This document shows positions 1 to 8,100 of a stretch of 19,158 nt of DNA, one piece after another. The position numbers were made by a program, and so were the translations under genes. Positions within the stretch are counted from its first letter, which is position 1, and the number at the start of each line of letters is the position of its first letter. The stretch comes from JABMRP01 sp964444795. GTDB lineage: Bacteria; Planctomycetota; Planctomycetia; Pirellulales; Thermoguttaceae. Location of the stretch: contig CAYUIQ010000176.1 of the NCBI GenBank assembly GCA_964444795.1, positions 1-19,158 of the forward strand, read 5' to 3'. Below the pieces are notes generated by a model, which was not told where the DNA came from, made no database searches, and worked only from the letters and a program-made list of their open reading frames with translations.

Positions 1-234
1 AAACTCCTTCAGGAGCGAGCTCTCGAGAAGCTCCGCAAGGCCGAAGTCGAAATCTCCATCGAACGAGCCAAGATCGCTCGGGAACAGGCCGAATTGGCCG
101 AACGAATTCGGTCCCTGGAAAAAGCCGGGAACGGCCCACCCGACGAAGACTCGGACCCGTCGGCCGAAACCGAAAAGCCCGCTCGCGGCCGCTGGCTCAC
201 CCGGTTGGGTCTGAAAAACTCCGACGACGATTGA
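1..234 (+). CDS. C-terminal end of an unidentified coiled-coil protein (5' truncated by window)
   Basis: Reading frame 1 is open from the first base to a TGA at 232-234, giving the last 77 residues of a protein whose start lies outside the window. Residues 1-43 are rich in E, K, R, A and L with heptad-like spacing (for example EKLRKAEVEISIERAKIARE), which reads as a coiled coil. An acidic linker follows, then a short conserved-looking tail (GRWLTRLGLKNSDDD). I do not recognise the family from this fragment. It converges on the minus-strand gene ending at 262, only 27 bp away. A degraded copy of its last 27 codons lies at 3228-3317, which supports this being the real reading frame, because the copies resemble each other at protein level up to the same stop. 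Confidence 0.75.
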   Translation, partial: KLLQERALEKLRKAEVEISIERAKIAREQAELAERIRSLEKAGNGPPDEDSDPSAETEKPARGRWLTRLGLKNSDDD

Positions 235-261
235 CCGACGGCGGCGCTGGCGAGAACATCG

Positions 262-1458
262 TCAGGCTCTCAAGTCGAAGTTCACGCTTGCACGCTCGAA
301 CCTGCTCTCGTCGATCGTCAACCCGAAGCCGGGTGCGTCCGGGACCGAGCAGACTCCGTCGGCGATCTCGTAGCCGTCGGAGATCAACAGGTCGCTCTTC
401 AGCGGGTCGTGCTCGGCACGGTAGAAGTTGGGGATGACCAGGCCCACGTGGACCTGCATGAAGAGCGACAACAGCGAACTCCAGTTATGCGGGGCGACGA
501 GAATCCCCTGCGGCCGCGCCATCGCCGCTTCGGCGAGGATCCCCTCGATGCCCAGCCCGTACATGTCGCCTTGCAGCATGTCGAGCGCTTTGGCATCGAC
601 CAGCGGCCGATAGGCTTCCACGTCATTCTGCCCCTCGCCGTCGGCCAGGAGCGTCTTCCAACCCCGCTCGGCAATGAACCGTTTGAGTTCCAGGCAGGGC
701 TCGACTTGCTCGGGAAAGGGCTCCTCGATGAATTCCACGCCAAGGCCGGCCGCGCGCTGGAGAAACCGCTTGGCGCCCGCCAGGTCGTATCCGTTGTTGG
801 CGTCGACGCCCAAGTGTACTTCGTCGCCCGCATGTTTGCGGATCGTCTCGACGACTTCGACGTCCCGAGCGTCGCCGGCGTCGCGGTCCATCCACTTCTT
901 CCCACGGCCGATCTTGATCTTCAACGCGCGGTGTCCGGCTTGCATACTCAGGTCGATCTCTTCCTTGAAGCGATCTTGCCACTTGGCGGCGTACTGCGGT
1001 ATGAGATCGGAGAAGTAGATCGAGCCATCGTAGACGGGCACCTTGCCCCCTTTCGTGCCGCCCAGCAGTTGGTAGACCGGCCGCTTCAACATCTTTCCGG
1101 CCAAGTCCCAGAGCACCATGGTTCGGCTACCCAACGGGCCGGGCATTTTCCGCGAGGCAAGGTCGAACTCCTCAAACGGATTCTTGCCCAACAACGGCGC
1201 GAGTGCCTCCTCGGGCTTCCAACACCGGCCCACGCCTTCCACACCCATGTTGGTATAGAGCCGGGCCATGCGATCGCGCGAGTTTTGGCCGTGATCGCCC
1301 CGCACCGCGTTCTTCCCCACGAACTTCGCCCGCCGCGTATGCAGGTCGAAGCTGACAATCCGCGTGATCTTCAAATCCGCGGGCAACGCCTCCGCTCGCG
1401 CGATGCGGCCCAACAGGGCCGACGCCGCCACGGTTCCGAGGAATTGGCGTCTTTGCAT
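262..1458 (-). CDS. Tat-exported enolase-superfamily protein (mandelate racemase/muconate lactonizing enzyme type)
   Basis: A 398-residue protein. The start at 1458 is preferred over an upstream ATG at 1557 because it begins with a twin-arginine signal (MQRRQFLGTVAASALLG) and has a GGGAG ribosome site 6 nt upstream. The enolase-superfamily active-site set is visible in order: the K-x-K motif K180/K182 (LKIKIG), metal ligands D219 (VDAN), E245 (IEEP) and E275 (DGEG), D298 (QGD) and H324 (APHNW). A K-x-K lysine with a His-Asp dyad is the mandelate-racemase subgroup arrangement. Members abstract the proton alpha to a carboxylate, commonly in sugar-acid dehydration or racemisation. The substrate cannot be read from sequence. 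Tat export implies folding with Mg2+ in the cytoplasm before transport. Confident of the superfamily, not of the reaction. Confidence 0.88.
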   Translation of the reverse strand: MQRRQFLGTVAASALLGRIARAEALPADLKITRIVSFDLHTRRAKFVGKNAVRGDHGQNSRDRMARLYTNMGVEGVGRCWKPEEALAPLLGKNPFEEFDLASRKMPGPLGSRTMVLWDLAGKMLKRPVYQLLGGTKGGKVPVYDGSIYFSDLIPQYAAKWQDRFKEEIDLSMQAGHRALKIKIGRGKKWMDRDAGDARDVEVVETIRKHAGDEVHLGVDANNGYDLAGAKRFLQRAAGLGVEFIEEPFPEQVEPCLELKRFIAERGWKTLLADGEGQNDVEAYRPLVDAKALDMLQGDMYGLGIEGILAEAAMARPQGILVAPHNWSSLLSLFMQVHVGLVIPNFYRAEHDPLKSDLLISDGYEIADGVCSVPDAPGFGLTIDESRFERASVNFDLRA

Positions 1459-1612
1459 GGTTTGCTCCCGAAATCGGCTGGGTTCGAACGAATCCGACGA
1501 GGGGTTGGTCGGGTCGGCCTCTGTTTTCCAGTATTCTATCCTCATGGGTCGGGCCATGGGAAGAATCCAGCACGGAATTCATCGGCCGAAAAGGGTCCCT
1601 GTCTGACAAACC

Positions 1613-3028
1613 CTAGAACTTCAGCCGAATCCGATACAGGTAGTCGGCCGGGATCAACTCGATGGTCCGGGCGTCCGTCCATCGCGGCTGGCGGCAATAG
1701 TCGTTCTTCTCTCGGAACGGCAACTCCTGGCTCAGCAGTTCGGCGCCCGTCACCAGATCCAGCACGGCGATCGTGAAGGTGAAGCGGCCGTCGGGAGCGT
1801 CTCCGCTCGTGCTTCTTTGCGTGCGAGTGAAGAACGCCAGGCGGGCACCGTCCTGGCTTGCGCAGATGAGGTCGTATTTGGAGAAGGGCGCCGTGGCGGG
1901 TACGGACCAGAGGCGGCGTCCGTCTTTCAGGCGGTACAATTGCTGCACAAATCCGCTCTCATGGCATGTCAGCAACAGATGCTCTTCGTCGGGAAGTATT
2001 CGAGCGCGTTCGATCGTGGAGAACGATTTCTTCAACACGGCTTGTCCTTTCAGGTTGAAGACCGTCAACTCCTGAGTCCTCGCTCTTTCTCCCTCTTTCG
2101 TGGACGCCGCGATTTGAGGGTGGTGACCGTAGGCCAGCACATATTTGCCGCTGGTCGGCGAGCCTTCGCTATTGTTCGAATTGTAGAAAAGATGAAGCGG
2201 CGATCGCCACTCGATATGTCCGCTGGAACCGATGTAGCAGAATCCGCCCGACATGCCCTCCTGTACAACGAGACCGTCTTTGGTCGTGAAGAAAAGTCTA
2301 TACGGATCACAGCCGAAAAGGAAGTCGTGCCTCTTGAGGACGTTTCCAGATTGGGCATCGACGACGACCGGCCCCTCCTGTCCGTCAGGACTCGTCCGTT
2401 CCAAATAGAAAATCCGAGACAGGTCTCGCGAAATGATCGGATGGAACGACTGCGGCGTCCCGAAGGCACCGATCTGCCGCCTCCCGTCGGCATGAAGCAG
2501 ATGAAATCGGTTGCCTGAAGAAAACGGGCTGGGGTCGGACGGAGCATTCGATTCGACGGGCGGCTCGGGCGGAGCGTTCAATTTGACCGGCGGCGCGGGC
2601 GATTCCTCGCCGACGGAAGCATGGACGAACCAGTCGCCTCCGAAATGGTGGCGGTCCAAGGCAACCTTTGAGACCAACTTCCCGGCACGATCCGAGATGA
2701 AGAGCGTGTTATTGGCAACAAACGCGAAGCCGTCTTTCGTCACGTAGCGTGCGGAAGCCGGCACGCCGATACCGTTGGGAAAGACGAACTCGCAACGGCT
2801 TGCCGTGATCTTGCCAAGATCCTTCTCCGTCACTCGGAATTGGAGCCAAGAGGCTTCGTCGCCGGCCTCCGTCTCCTGAAGCGATCGCTTCGGCCCCTCG
2901 CTGTGAGAAGATTCGCTCGCTTGGTCTGCCAACGGCGGCGGATCGTCGCCCCATGCGGCGCGTGGCTCGGGTCCGAAGCCGCCAGCAAAGGCAAGTGATA
3001 CGCTCAGCAGAAGTGCGTCGGTTCGCAT
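1613..3028 (-). CDS. Exported protein of unknown function, possibly beta-propeller-like
   Basis: A 471-residue open frame starting with a hydrophobic signal-peptide-like stretch (MRTDALLLSVSLAFAGGFG). A GAGGG ribosome site lies about 8 nt before the ATG. Residues about 27-60 are polar and low in complexity. The rest has repeated short beta-strand-like units of the kind seen in WD/PQQ-type propellers (FAFVANNTLFISDRAGKLV, VVVDAQSGNVLKR, LTVFNLKGQAVLKK, YRLKDGRRLWSV, IAVLDLVTGAELL), each pairing a hydrophobic strand with a D/N-G turn. A Pro-rich insertion (about residues 150-170) interrupts them. No catalytic motif is recognised. It is transcribed in the same direction as the enolase-type gene but separated by about 150 bp, so co-transcription is uncertain. 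The propeller reading is inference from the repeat pattern. Confidence 0.72.
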   Translation of the reverse strand: MRTDALLLSVSLAFAGGFGPEPRAAWGDDPPPLADQASESSHSEGPKRSLQETEAGDEASWLQFRVTEKDLGKITASRCEFVFPNGIGVPASARYVTKDGFAFVANNTLFISDRAGKLVSKVALDRHHFGGDWFVHASVGEESPAPPVKLNAPPEPPVESNAPSDPSPFSSGNRFHLLHADGRRQIGAFGTPQSFHPIISRDLSRIFYLERTSPDGQEGPVVVDAQSGNVLKRHDFLFGCDPYRLFFTTKDGLVVQEGMSGGFCYIGSSGHIEWRSPLHLFYNSNNSEGSPTSGKYVLAYGHHPQIAASTKEGERARTQELTVFNLKGQAVLKKSFSTIERARILPDEEHLLLTCHESGFVQQLYRLKDGRRLWSVPATAPFSKYDLICASQDGARLAFFTRTQRSTSGDAPDGRFTFTIAVLDLVTGAELLSQELPFREKNDYCRQPRWTDARTIELIPADYLYRIRLKF

Positions 3029-3227
3029 GCCGTGATTCCCTCATATCGGGTTTATCTCTGTAACTACACCGCTGGCGTTCCATTAGACGTGGCCCCCGCC
3101 GGCGTAGTTCCCGATTTCAGGAGAATCTCCCGGAATGGTTCTCCGACCGCGGCGCGGCAACGGAGCCCCGCGCACCGAACCGTGGGCAGATCGGGAGGCC
3201 TGCCGAACCGGCTCGTATCGGAATGTC

Positions 3228-3317
3228 GCTTGGGCGGACCCCTCGGCCGAAACCGCAAAGCCCGCTCGCGGCCCGTGGCTCACCCACCTGGGATCGAAAA
3301 ACTCCGACGACGACTGA
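3228..3317 (+). pseudogene. Decayed duplicate of the 3' end of the gene at 1-234
   Basis: Bases 3234-3320 align without gaps to bases 151-237 at roughly 75 of 87 positions. Translated to the TGA at 3315-3317, the fragment reads ADPSAETAKPARGPWLTHLG then SKNSDDD, against SDPSAETEKPARGRWLTRLG then LKNSDDD in the first copy. Upstream of about 3228 the similarity fades, and the coiled-coil region is not recognisable as coding. This is therefore a gene remnant and not a second intact gene. A short open frame reaches back to 3135, but its N-terminal part has no protein-like character. The fragment fills most of the 300-bp gap between the genes at 3028 and 3327. Nothing else was seen in that gap. 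Confidence 0.6.
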
Positions 3318-3326
3318 CCGCCGCCC

Positions 3327-4202
3327 CTACTCCCGCACGACCGGCTCATCGGGCCCCGGGAAATCGTCGGGGACTTTCTGCGTGACCTTGCCGGTCGCTG
3401 CCCATTCGGTTCCCCGCTGAAACGTGACGATGAACGCGACGCTCCGGCATTGCTTGCCCGCGTGGCCCAGCGCCGTGTGGAAGCAACGCCCCTTGCCGTA
3501 ATCGATGACCATCAGCATCGGTTCGTGTTCGCCGCTGCCTCGCTTCTCCTTGTCGGAAAACGCCGTGGCCAACACGGTGACGTTCTTGGCCGGGCCGCGG
3601 AGCCAGCTATAGAGTTCGTCGGCCGAGTGCATGAATCGCGGCGGCAGACCCCTGGTGATCGGATGGTCCGGCACGCGGACGTCCAGGGCGAACGGATGCT
3701 GCGGTCCGTGACCTCCGCCGCGGCCGGGCGAATGATCCAGTTCGATCTTGCCGTCGCGCCAGCGGATGTAGGGACCGCTCTTCTCGTTGCGGCCACCCCA
3801 GCCGCCCACGGCGATCATCTCGTTATACGCCTTCCAGTTGGGAAACGCATTGTCGGCCGCGTGATAGCAGACCATCCCGCCGCCGCCGGAAATGTACTCT
3901 TCCAGGGCCTTGCGCGTCTCCTCCGGCCAGTCGGCACCCGTGTAGTTCATCACCACCACGTCGTACGCGGCGAAGTCGGGCTTGAAGCCGCTCATGTCCT
4001 GCCCCCGATCGGGCGACGTGGCCACGTCGACGGTGAACAGTTTGGTCGCTTCGAGCAGTTCCTTCAACACCGGCGTCGTCTCCCGCCAGTTGTGGTTGTT
4101 CTGGCCGTCCACGATCAGCGCCTTCATCGCCGGAGCCGCGCCGGCAACCGAGGCGGTCAAGATCCAGATCCCCAAAACGGTGAGCCAATGTCTACGATTC
4201 AT
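3327..4202 (-). CDS. Exported ThuA-like domain protein (class I glutamine amidotransferase-like fold)
   Basis: A 291-residue protein. The frame is open to 4409, but the start at 4202 is chosen because it gives a clean signal peptide (MNRRHWLTVLGIWILTASVAGAA) and has AAGGAG 9 nt upstream. Features typical of the ThuA (trehalose-utilisation) family follow: the first strand with LIVDGQNNHNW, a central VVVMNYTGADW, the GGGGMVCYHAADNAF turn, the HPITRGLP segment with HSADELYSW, and the terminal GKGRCFHTALGH. Planctomycetes carry many exported ThuA proteins next to sugar-metabolism and dehydrogenase genes. The biochemical role of most is unknown, and none is claimed here. It is divergent from the sigma factor gene, with 320 bp between them. 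Confidence 0.85.
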   Translation of the reverse strand: MNRRHWLTVLGIWILTASVAGAAPAMKALIVDGQNNHNWRETTPVLKELLEATKLFTVDVATSPDRGQDMSGFKPDFAAYDVVVMNYTGADWPEETRKALEEYISGGGGMVCYHAADNAFPNWKAYNEMIAVGGWGGRNEKSGPYIRWRDGKIELDHSPGRGGGHGPQHPFALDVRVPDHPITRGLPPRFMHSADELYSWLRGPAKNVTVLATAFSDKEKRGSGEHEPMLMVIDYGKGRCFHTALGHAGKQCRSVAFIVTFQRGTEWAATGKVTQKVPDDFPGPDEPVVRE

Positions 4203-4220
4203 TCTCTCGGACTCCTTCTG

Positions 4221-4249
4221 GTGTGTGGTGACAACGTGTGCGGTGACAA
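4221..4249. repeat. Tandem 14-bp direct repeat upstream of the ThuA gene
   Basis: Two copies of GTGTGnGGTGACAA occur at 4221-4234 and 4236-4249, with one mismatch and a 15-bp period. They lie 18 bp before the ThuA start codon on the minus strand, so they fall in its 5' leader or promoter. They could be a pair of regulator half-sites or a simple local duplication. Confidence 0.5.
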
Positions 4250-4429
4250 TGTCGTTAGAACTTCCCCAGTCTAGCATCCCGGGGGGCGAAAGTGAACTGC
4301 GGTGGACCGTGTGAGCCGCGGGATGGCAACGTGAGGCCGACCAGAAGCAACGGCCTCGGAGGCCCATCGTACGGACGTGAGATCGATGGGCAGACCACCA
4401 GTCCGCCACCCCCCCTTCTGCCGGACCGC

Positions 4430-4457
4430 TTGAATCACCACCCGTTCTGACTAAAAT
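4430..4457 (+). promoter_or_regulatory. Likely housekeeping-type promoter for the sigma factor and kinase genes
   Basis: TTGAAT (4430-4435) and TAAAAT (4452-4457) are separated by 16 bp and match the -35/-10 consensus at 4 of 6 and 5 of 6 positions. The predicted start near 4464 leaves a leader of about 60 nt before the GTG at 4523. The rest of the 4203-4522 gap holds only the tandem repeat described separately. Confidence 0.5.
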
Positions 4458-4522
4458 AGATCCTTCGGTGGAGAGACGGGAATTACCTCCGTACCGTAGC
4501 CAATTTCCCCGGCGAGCGTCTC

Positions 4523-5155
4523 GTGAGCGACTCGATTACCAGCGGGTATAACGACCACTCAACACCGGGTCCGACGTGCGGAAGTCTGGTGCGGGGCGTC
4601 TGCGCGCACGATCCCGAGTCGTGGCGGCGGTTGGCCCGGCTCTTTGGGCCGGTGGTTTATCGATGGTGCCGTCGCGTGGGATTGGAGTCGGACGACGCGG
4701 CCGACGTCGTGCAAGAAGTGTTTTGGGCCCTGGCCGACGATCTGTCGAGGGTGGCGCTGGACGGGAGCATGGAAGGCGTCCGCGGTCGGCTGTGGGTGAT
4801 CTGTCGCGACAAGGTTCGCGATTTCTGTCGCCGGGGGCGGCGTCGCGGCACGACGGCCGAGGGCGACGACACGGCTCGCCGGCTATCGCAAGACGCGGCG
4901 GCAATGCCCGACGATTCGGAGTCGGACCAGCGCTTTCACACCGGTCACTTACTCGCGCGTGGCGTGCTGCAATTGCTTCAAGACGAGTTCGACGCCAAGG
5001 AGTGGCGGGCGTTTTGGGATACGGCGATCCGGCGGCATGGCGTGGATCGCGTGGCCGCCGAGTTGGCGATGAGCACCGGGTCCGTATGCCGCGCCCGCGG
5101 ACGGGTCTTGCGGCGCGTGCGGCAAGAGTTGGGCGAACTCCTTCAACTTGGGTAA
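4523..5155 (+). CDS. ECF-type RNA polymerase sigma factor
   Basis: A 210-residue protein starting at GTG with only a weak upstream ribosome site. Region 2 spans about residues 30-104 and includes the DDAADVVQEVFWAL core (57-70) and a basic end (RDKVRDFCRRGRRRG). A polar linker follows, and region 4 spans about 146-203 with a helix-turn-helix around 174-200 (VDRVAAELAMSTGSVCRARG). Regions 1 and 3 are absent, as in ECF factors. It would direct RNA polymerase to a small regulon in response to a signal. The stop codon lies 4 nt before the ATG of the downstream kinase, so the two are almost certainly co-translated. Planctomycete ECF factors are often paired with Ser/Thr kinases rather than classical anti-sigma factors, and this pair fits that pattern. 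Confidence 0.9.
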   Translation: MSDSITSGYNDHSTPGPTCGSLVRGVCAHDPESWRRLARLFGPVVYRWCRRVGLESDDAADVVQEVFWALADDLSRVALDGSMEGVRGRLWVICRDKVRDFCRRGRRRGTTAEGDDTARRLSQDAAAMPDDSESDQRFHTGHLLARGVLQLLQDEFDAKEWRAFWDTAIRRHGVDRVAAELAMSTGSVCRARGRVLRRVRQELGELLQLG

Positions 5156-5159
5156 TTGG

Positions 5160-8100
5160 ATGTCCGGCGGCGATTGTCCCTCGCGGTCCGAACTATTGGC
5201 CTTCCTGGCCGGCCGGCTGTCGGAAACCGACGCCGACGCGATGGCTGCCCACGTCGACTCGTGTGACCCTTGCCGAAACGTACTCCGGCAGCTCGACGAC
5301 GGCGACGACGAGTTGCTCCGCAATCTGCGCAGCGCCACCGGCGACGATGCGCTGCTCGACGAATCCCAGTGTTGGGAGATCGTCGACGATCTCAAGGAAA
5401 TGGCCAGCGACCCGCTGTTTGCCGGGTTGGGCTCCGAAAGCGAGCCCGAGGTGCCGTTGCCCGGCCCGTCGGGGCCGCTGGGACAATTGGGCGATTACCG
5501 CATCCTCGAAAAACTCGGACGCGGCGGCATGGGCGAGGTCTACAAGGCCTTGCACGTCCGGCTGGATCGCACTGTGGCCATCAAGGTGTTGCCCCACAAT
5601 CGGGCCGAAGACCGGCGGGCAATCGCCCGCTTCGAGCGAGAGATGATGGCCGTGGGCAAACTCGACCATCCCAACATCGTCCGCGCCATGGACGCCCGCG
5701 AGATTGGCGGAACACGATTTCTGGTGATGGAGTTCGTCGACGGATACAATCTGGCCGACGTCGCCCGGGATTGCGCGCGGCTGGAAGTGGCCGACGCCTG
5801 TGAACTGATGCGGCGGACGGCCCTCGGTCTGCAATGCGCCCACGAGAGCGGGCTGATCCATCGCGACATCAAGCCCTCGAACCTCATGCTCAGCCGCGAG
5901 GGCGAGGTGAAGGTGCTCGATCTGGGGCTAGCCCGATTCCGAAGCGCCCAGGCAGCCGCCGACGAAACGGCCGATGAGACAAGCCACGAGATGACCATGG
6001 CCGGCCAGGCCATGGGAACCGCCGACTACATGGCCCCCGAGCAGGCCTCGGACAGCCACTCGGTCGACATTCGGGCCGATATCTATAGCCTCGGGTGTAC
6101 ACTCTATCGTCTTCTGGCCGGCCAGCCGCCGTTCGACGACTCGTCGCACCGAAGCGCCTTCGAGAAGATGGTCGCGCATACCCGCGAGCCGGTGCCCCCG
6201 ATTACCCAATTTCGTACCGACATTCCAGTCGAACTGCTCGCCGTGTTGGACCGCATGCTGGCCAAGGATCCGAACCGGCGGTTCGCCACTCCGATCGCCG
6301 CCGCGGCCGCGTTGGAGCCGTTTGCCGAATACGCCGACCTGCCGGCACTTGCTGCCGAGGCCGGAGAAGGCTCGGGCGTATCGAGCAAGACCGCCCGATC
6401 GCTCCCCTCGACGCGTCAGCATCGCGGCTCGCCGGGGTCGGGCACGAAACGGACGCCCCGAACCGCCGATCAACCGGGTCTGGTCACTCTCGCCGCGAGA
6501 CGCCGACGGAGGTGGATCCGCCTTGCCGAACTCTCGGCGCTGTTGGTGGTCGGCGTTCTACTGGTTCTTGGGACCATTGCGATCTCCCGACGACAAGCCC
6601 GGCGGCAGGTCGCCGGGACGGGCGATCAGGCGGCCGAGAGCCAAAACGAAGATAGCCGCCCGGCCGAACCGAAGCAACCCAGCGGCACGCCGCCGGAAGA
6701 GGTTCCGCCGGAAGAACCGACTCACCCGACCGAACCCGTCGAAGCTCCGCCGGAAGAACCGATTCACCCAACCGAACCCGTTGAAGTCCCGCCGGAAGAA
6801 CCGACTCACCCGACCGAGCCCGCCGAAGTTCCACCGCAAGAACCGAGTCCGCCAACGGAGCCCGTTGAAGTCTCACCGGAAGAACCGGACCGGCCAACCG
6901 AGCCCGTTGAAGTTCCACCGGAAGAACCGACTCGGCCGACCGAACCGGTCGAAAGTCCGAAGCGCATCGCCGATGAGATTCCCCGCGAGGTTCGAGAGCC
7001 CGTCGAAGGCGCGCCGTTGGGCAAGCTTGCCCTGGTGACCGAACCGGCGCTGGTGGACGGCGTCGTGTCGTGGACGATCGAAACGCGGGCTCCTCGCGGC
7101 GCCGTCCTGGCCGTCGAGTATAGTCCCGACGGCAGACTCTTGGCCACCGGAGGAAGCGACGGCGCGGTTCGTGTGTGGAACACGGCCACGGAGCAGCTCG
7201 AGCAATTGCTGGCCGGACACGACGGACCAGTGGCCTGCCTGGCCTGGTCGCCCGACGGTTCGGTGTTGGCCTCCGGCAGCCACGACCGCACGATTCGCCT
7301 TTGGGACGTGGCCACCGGCGACGTGCGGCGTACGCTTCGCGGCCACTTGGGCCAGATCCTTGCCGCCGCTTGGGTAGCCGATACCCGGCTGCTGGCCACG
7401 GCCGGCTCCGATCAGACGGTACGCGTGTGGGACGTTGTTTCGGGCAGCCCGCGCCACACGCTTCGCGGGCATTCGGCCACGATCAACGCCGTGGTTTGTT
7501 CTCCCGACGGCGCCACGCTGGCTTCCGGGGGAACCGACAAGACGGTCGCGCTCTGGGACCTCGCCTCGGGCGACATGCGGCACACGCTCTCGGGGTTCGA
7601 GGGAAACGTCGCCGACGTGGCCTGTTCCCCCGACGGAAAGCTCGTCGCCGTGGCCGTCGAGAATCCGCTCCGCGACGTCGCCGTCCAGCTTTGGAATACG
7701 GCCGATGGAAAGCTCCTCCGGTCGATGCCCGCCCATCGCTTTGGGCACGGTCGCGTGGCCTGGTCCAGTGACGGCCAACTGCTGGCTGCCACGGGAGCGG
7801 CCGGCGACTCGAAGCTGCGCGTTTGGGACGCCGCGACCGGGACACTCGTCAGCCAATGCGACAAACCGTCGGGCGTCGACGCCGAGGCGGCGCTCTGTTT
7901 CTCGCCCGACAATACGGCCTTGACCGCCGGCGGAACACGGGGCGCCGTGCTGTCGTGCCGGGCCCTTTCCGGCGAACTGCTGGGCGAATTGCCCGCCGGC
8001 GTCGGGCCCCTGCGGCAGGTCGCGTTTTCGGCCGACCACTCGTTCCTGGCGGCCGCCTACCAGGACGGCGTGGTGCGGCTGTGGCACGTCGATTCCGGCG

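Noticed and set aside
409..1776. Long plus-strand frame of 455 codons
   Set aside because: It is antisense to the enolase-type gene, whose active-site motifs and signal peptide are clear, and has no recognisable protein features.
5148..5162. TTG at 5148 as kinase start
   Set aside because: It is possible, but ATG at 5160 starts just before the conserved CPS segment. Neither has a strong ribosome site, so the more common start codon was preferred.
6873..8087. Minus-strand frame of 404 codons
   Set aside because: It is antisense to the WD40 part of the kinase gene; its repeated character mirrors the WD40 repeats.
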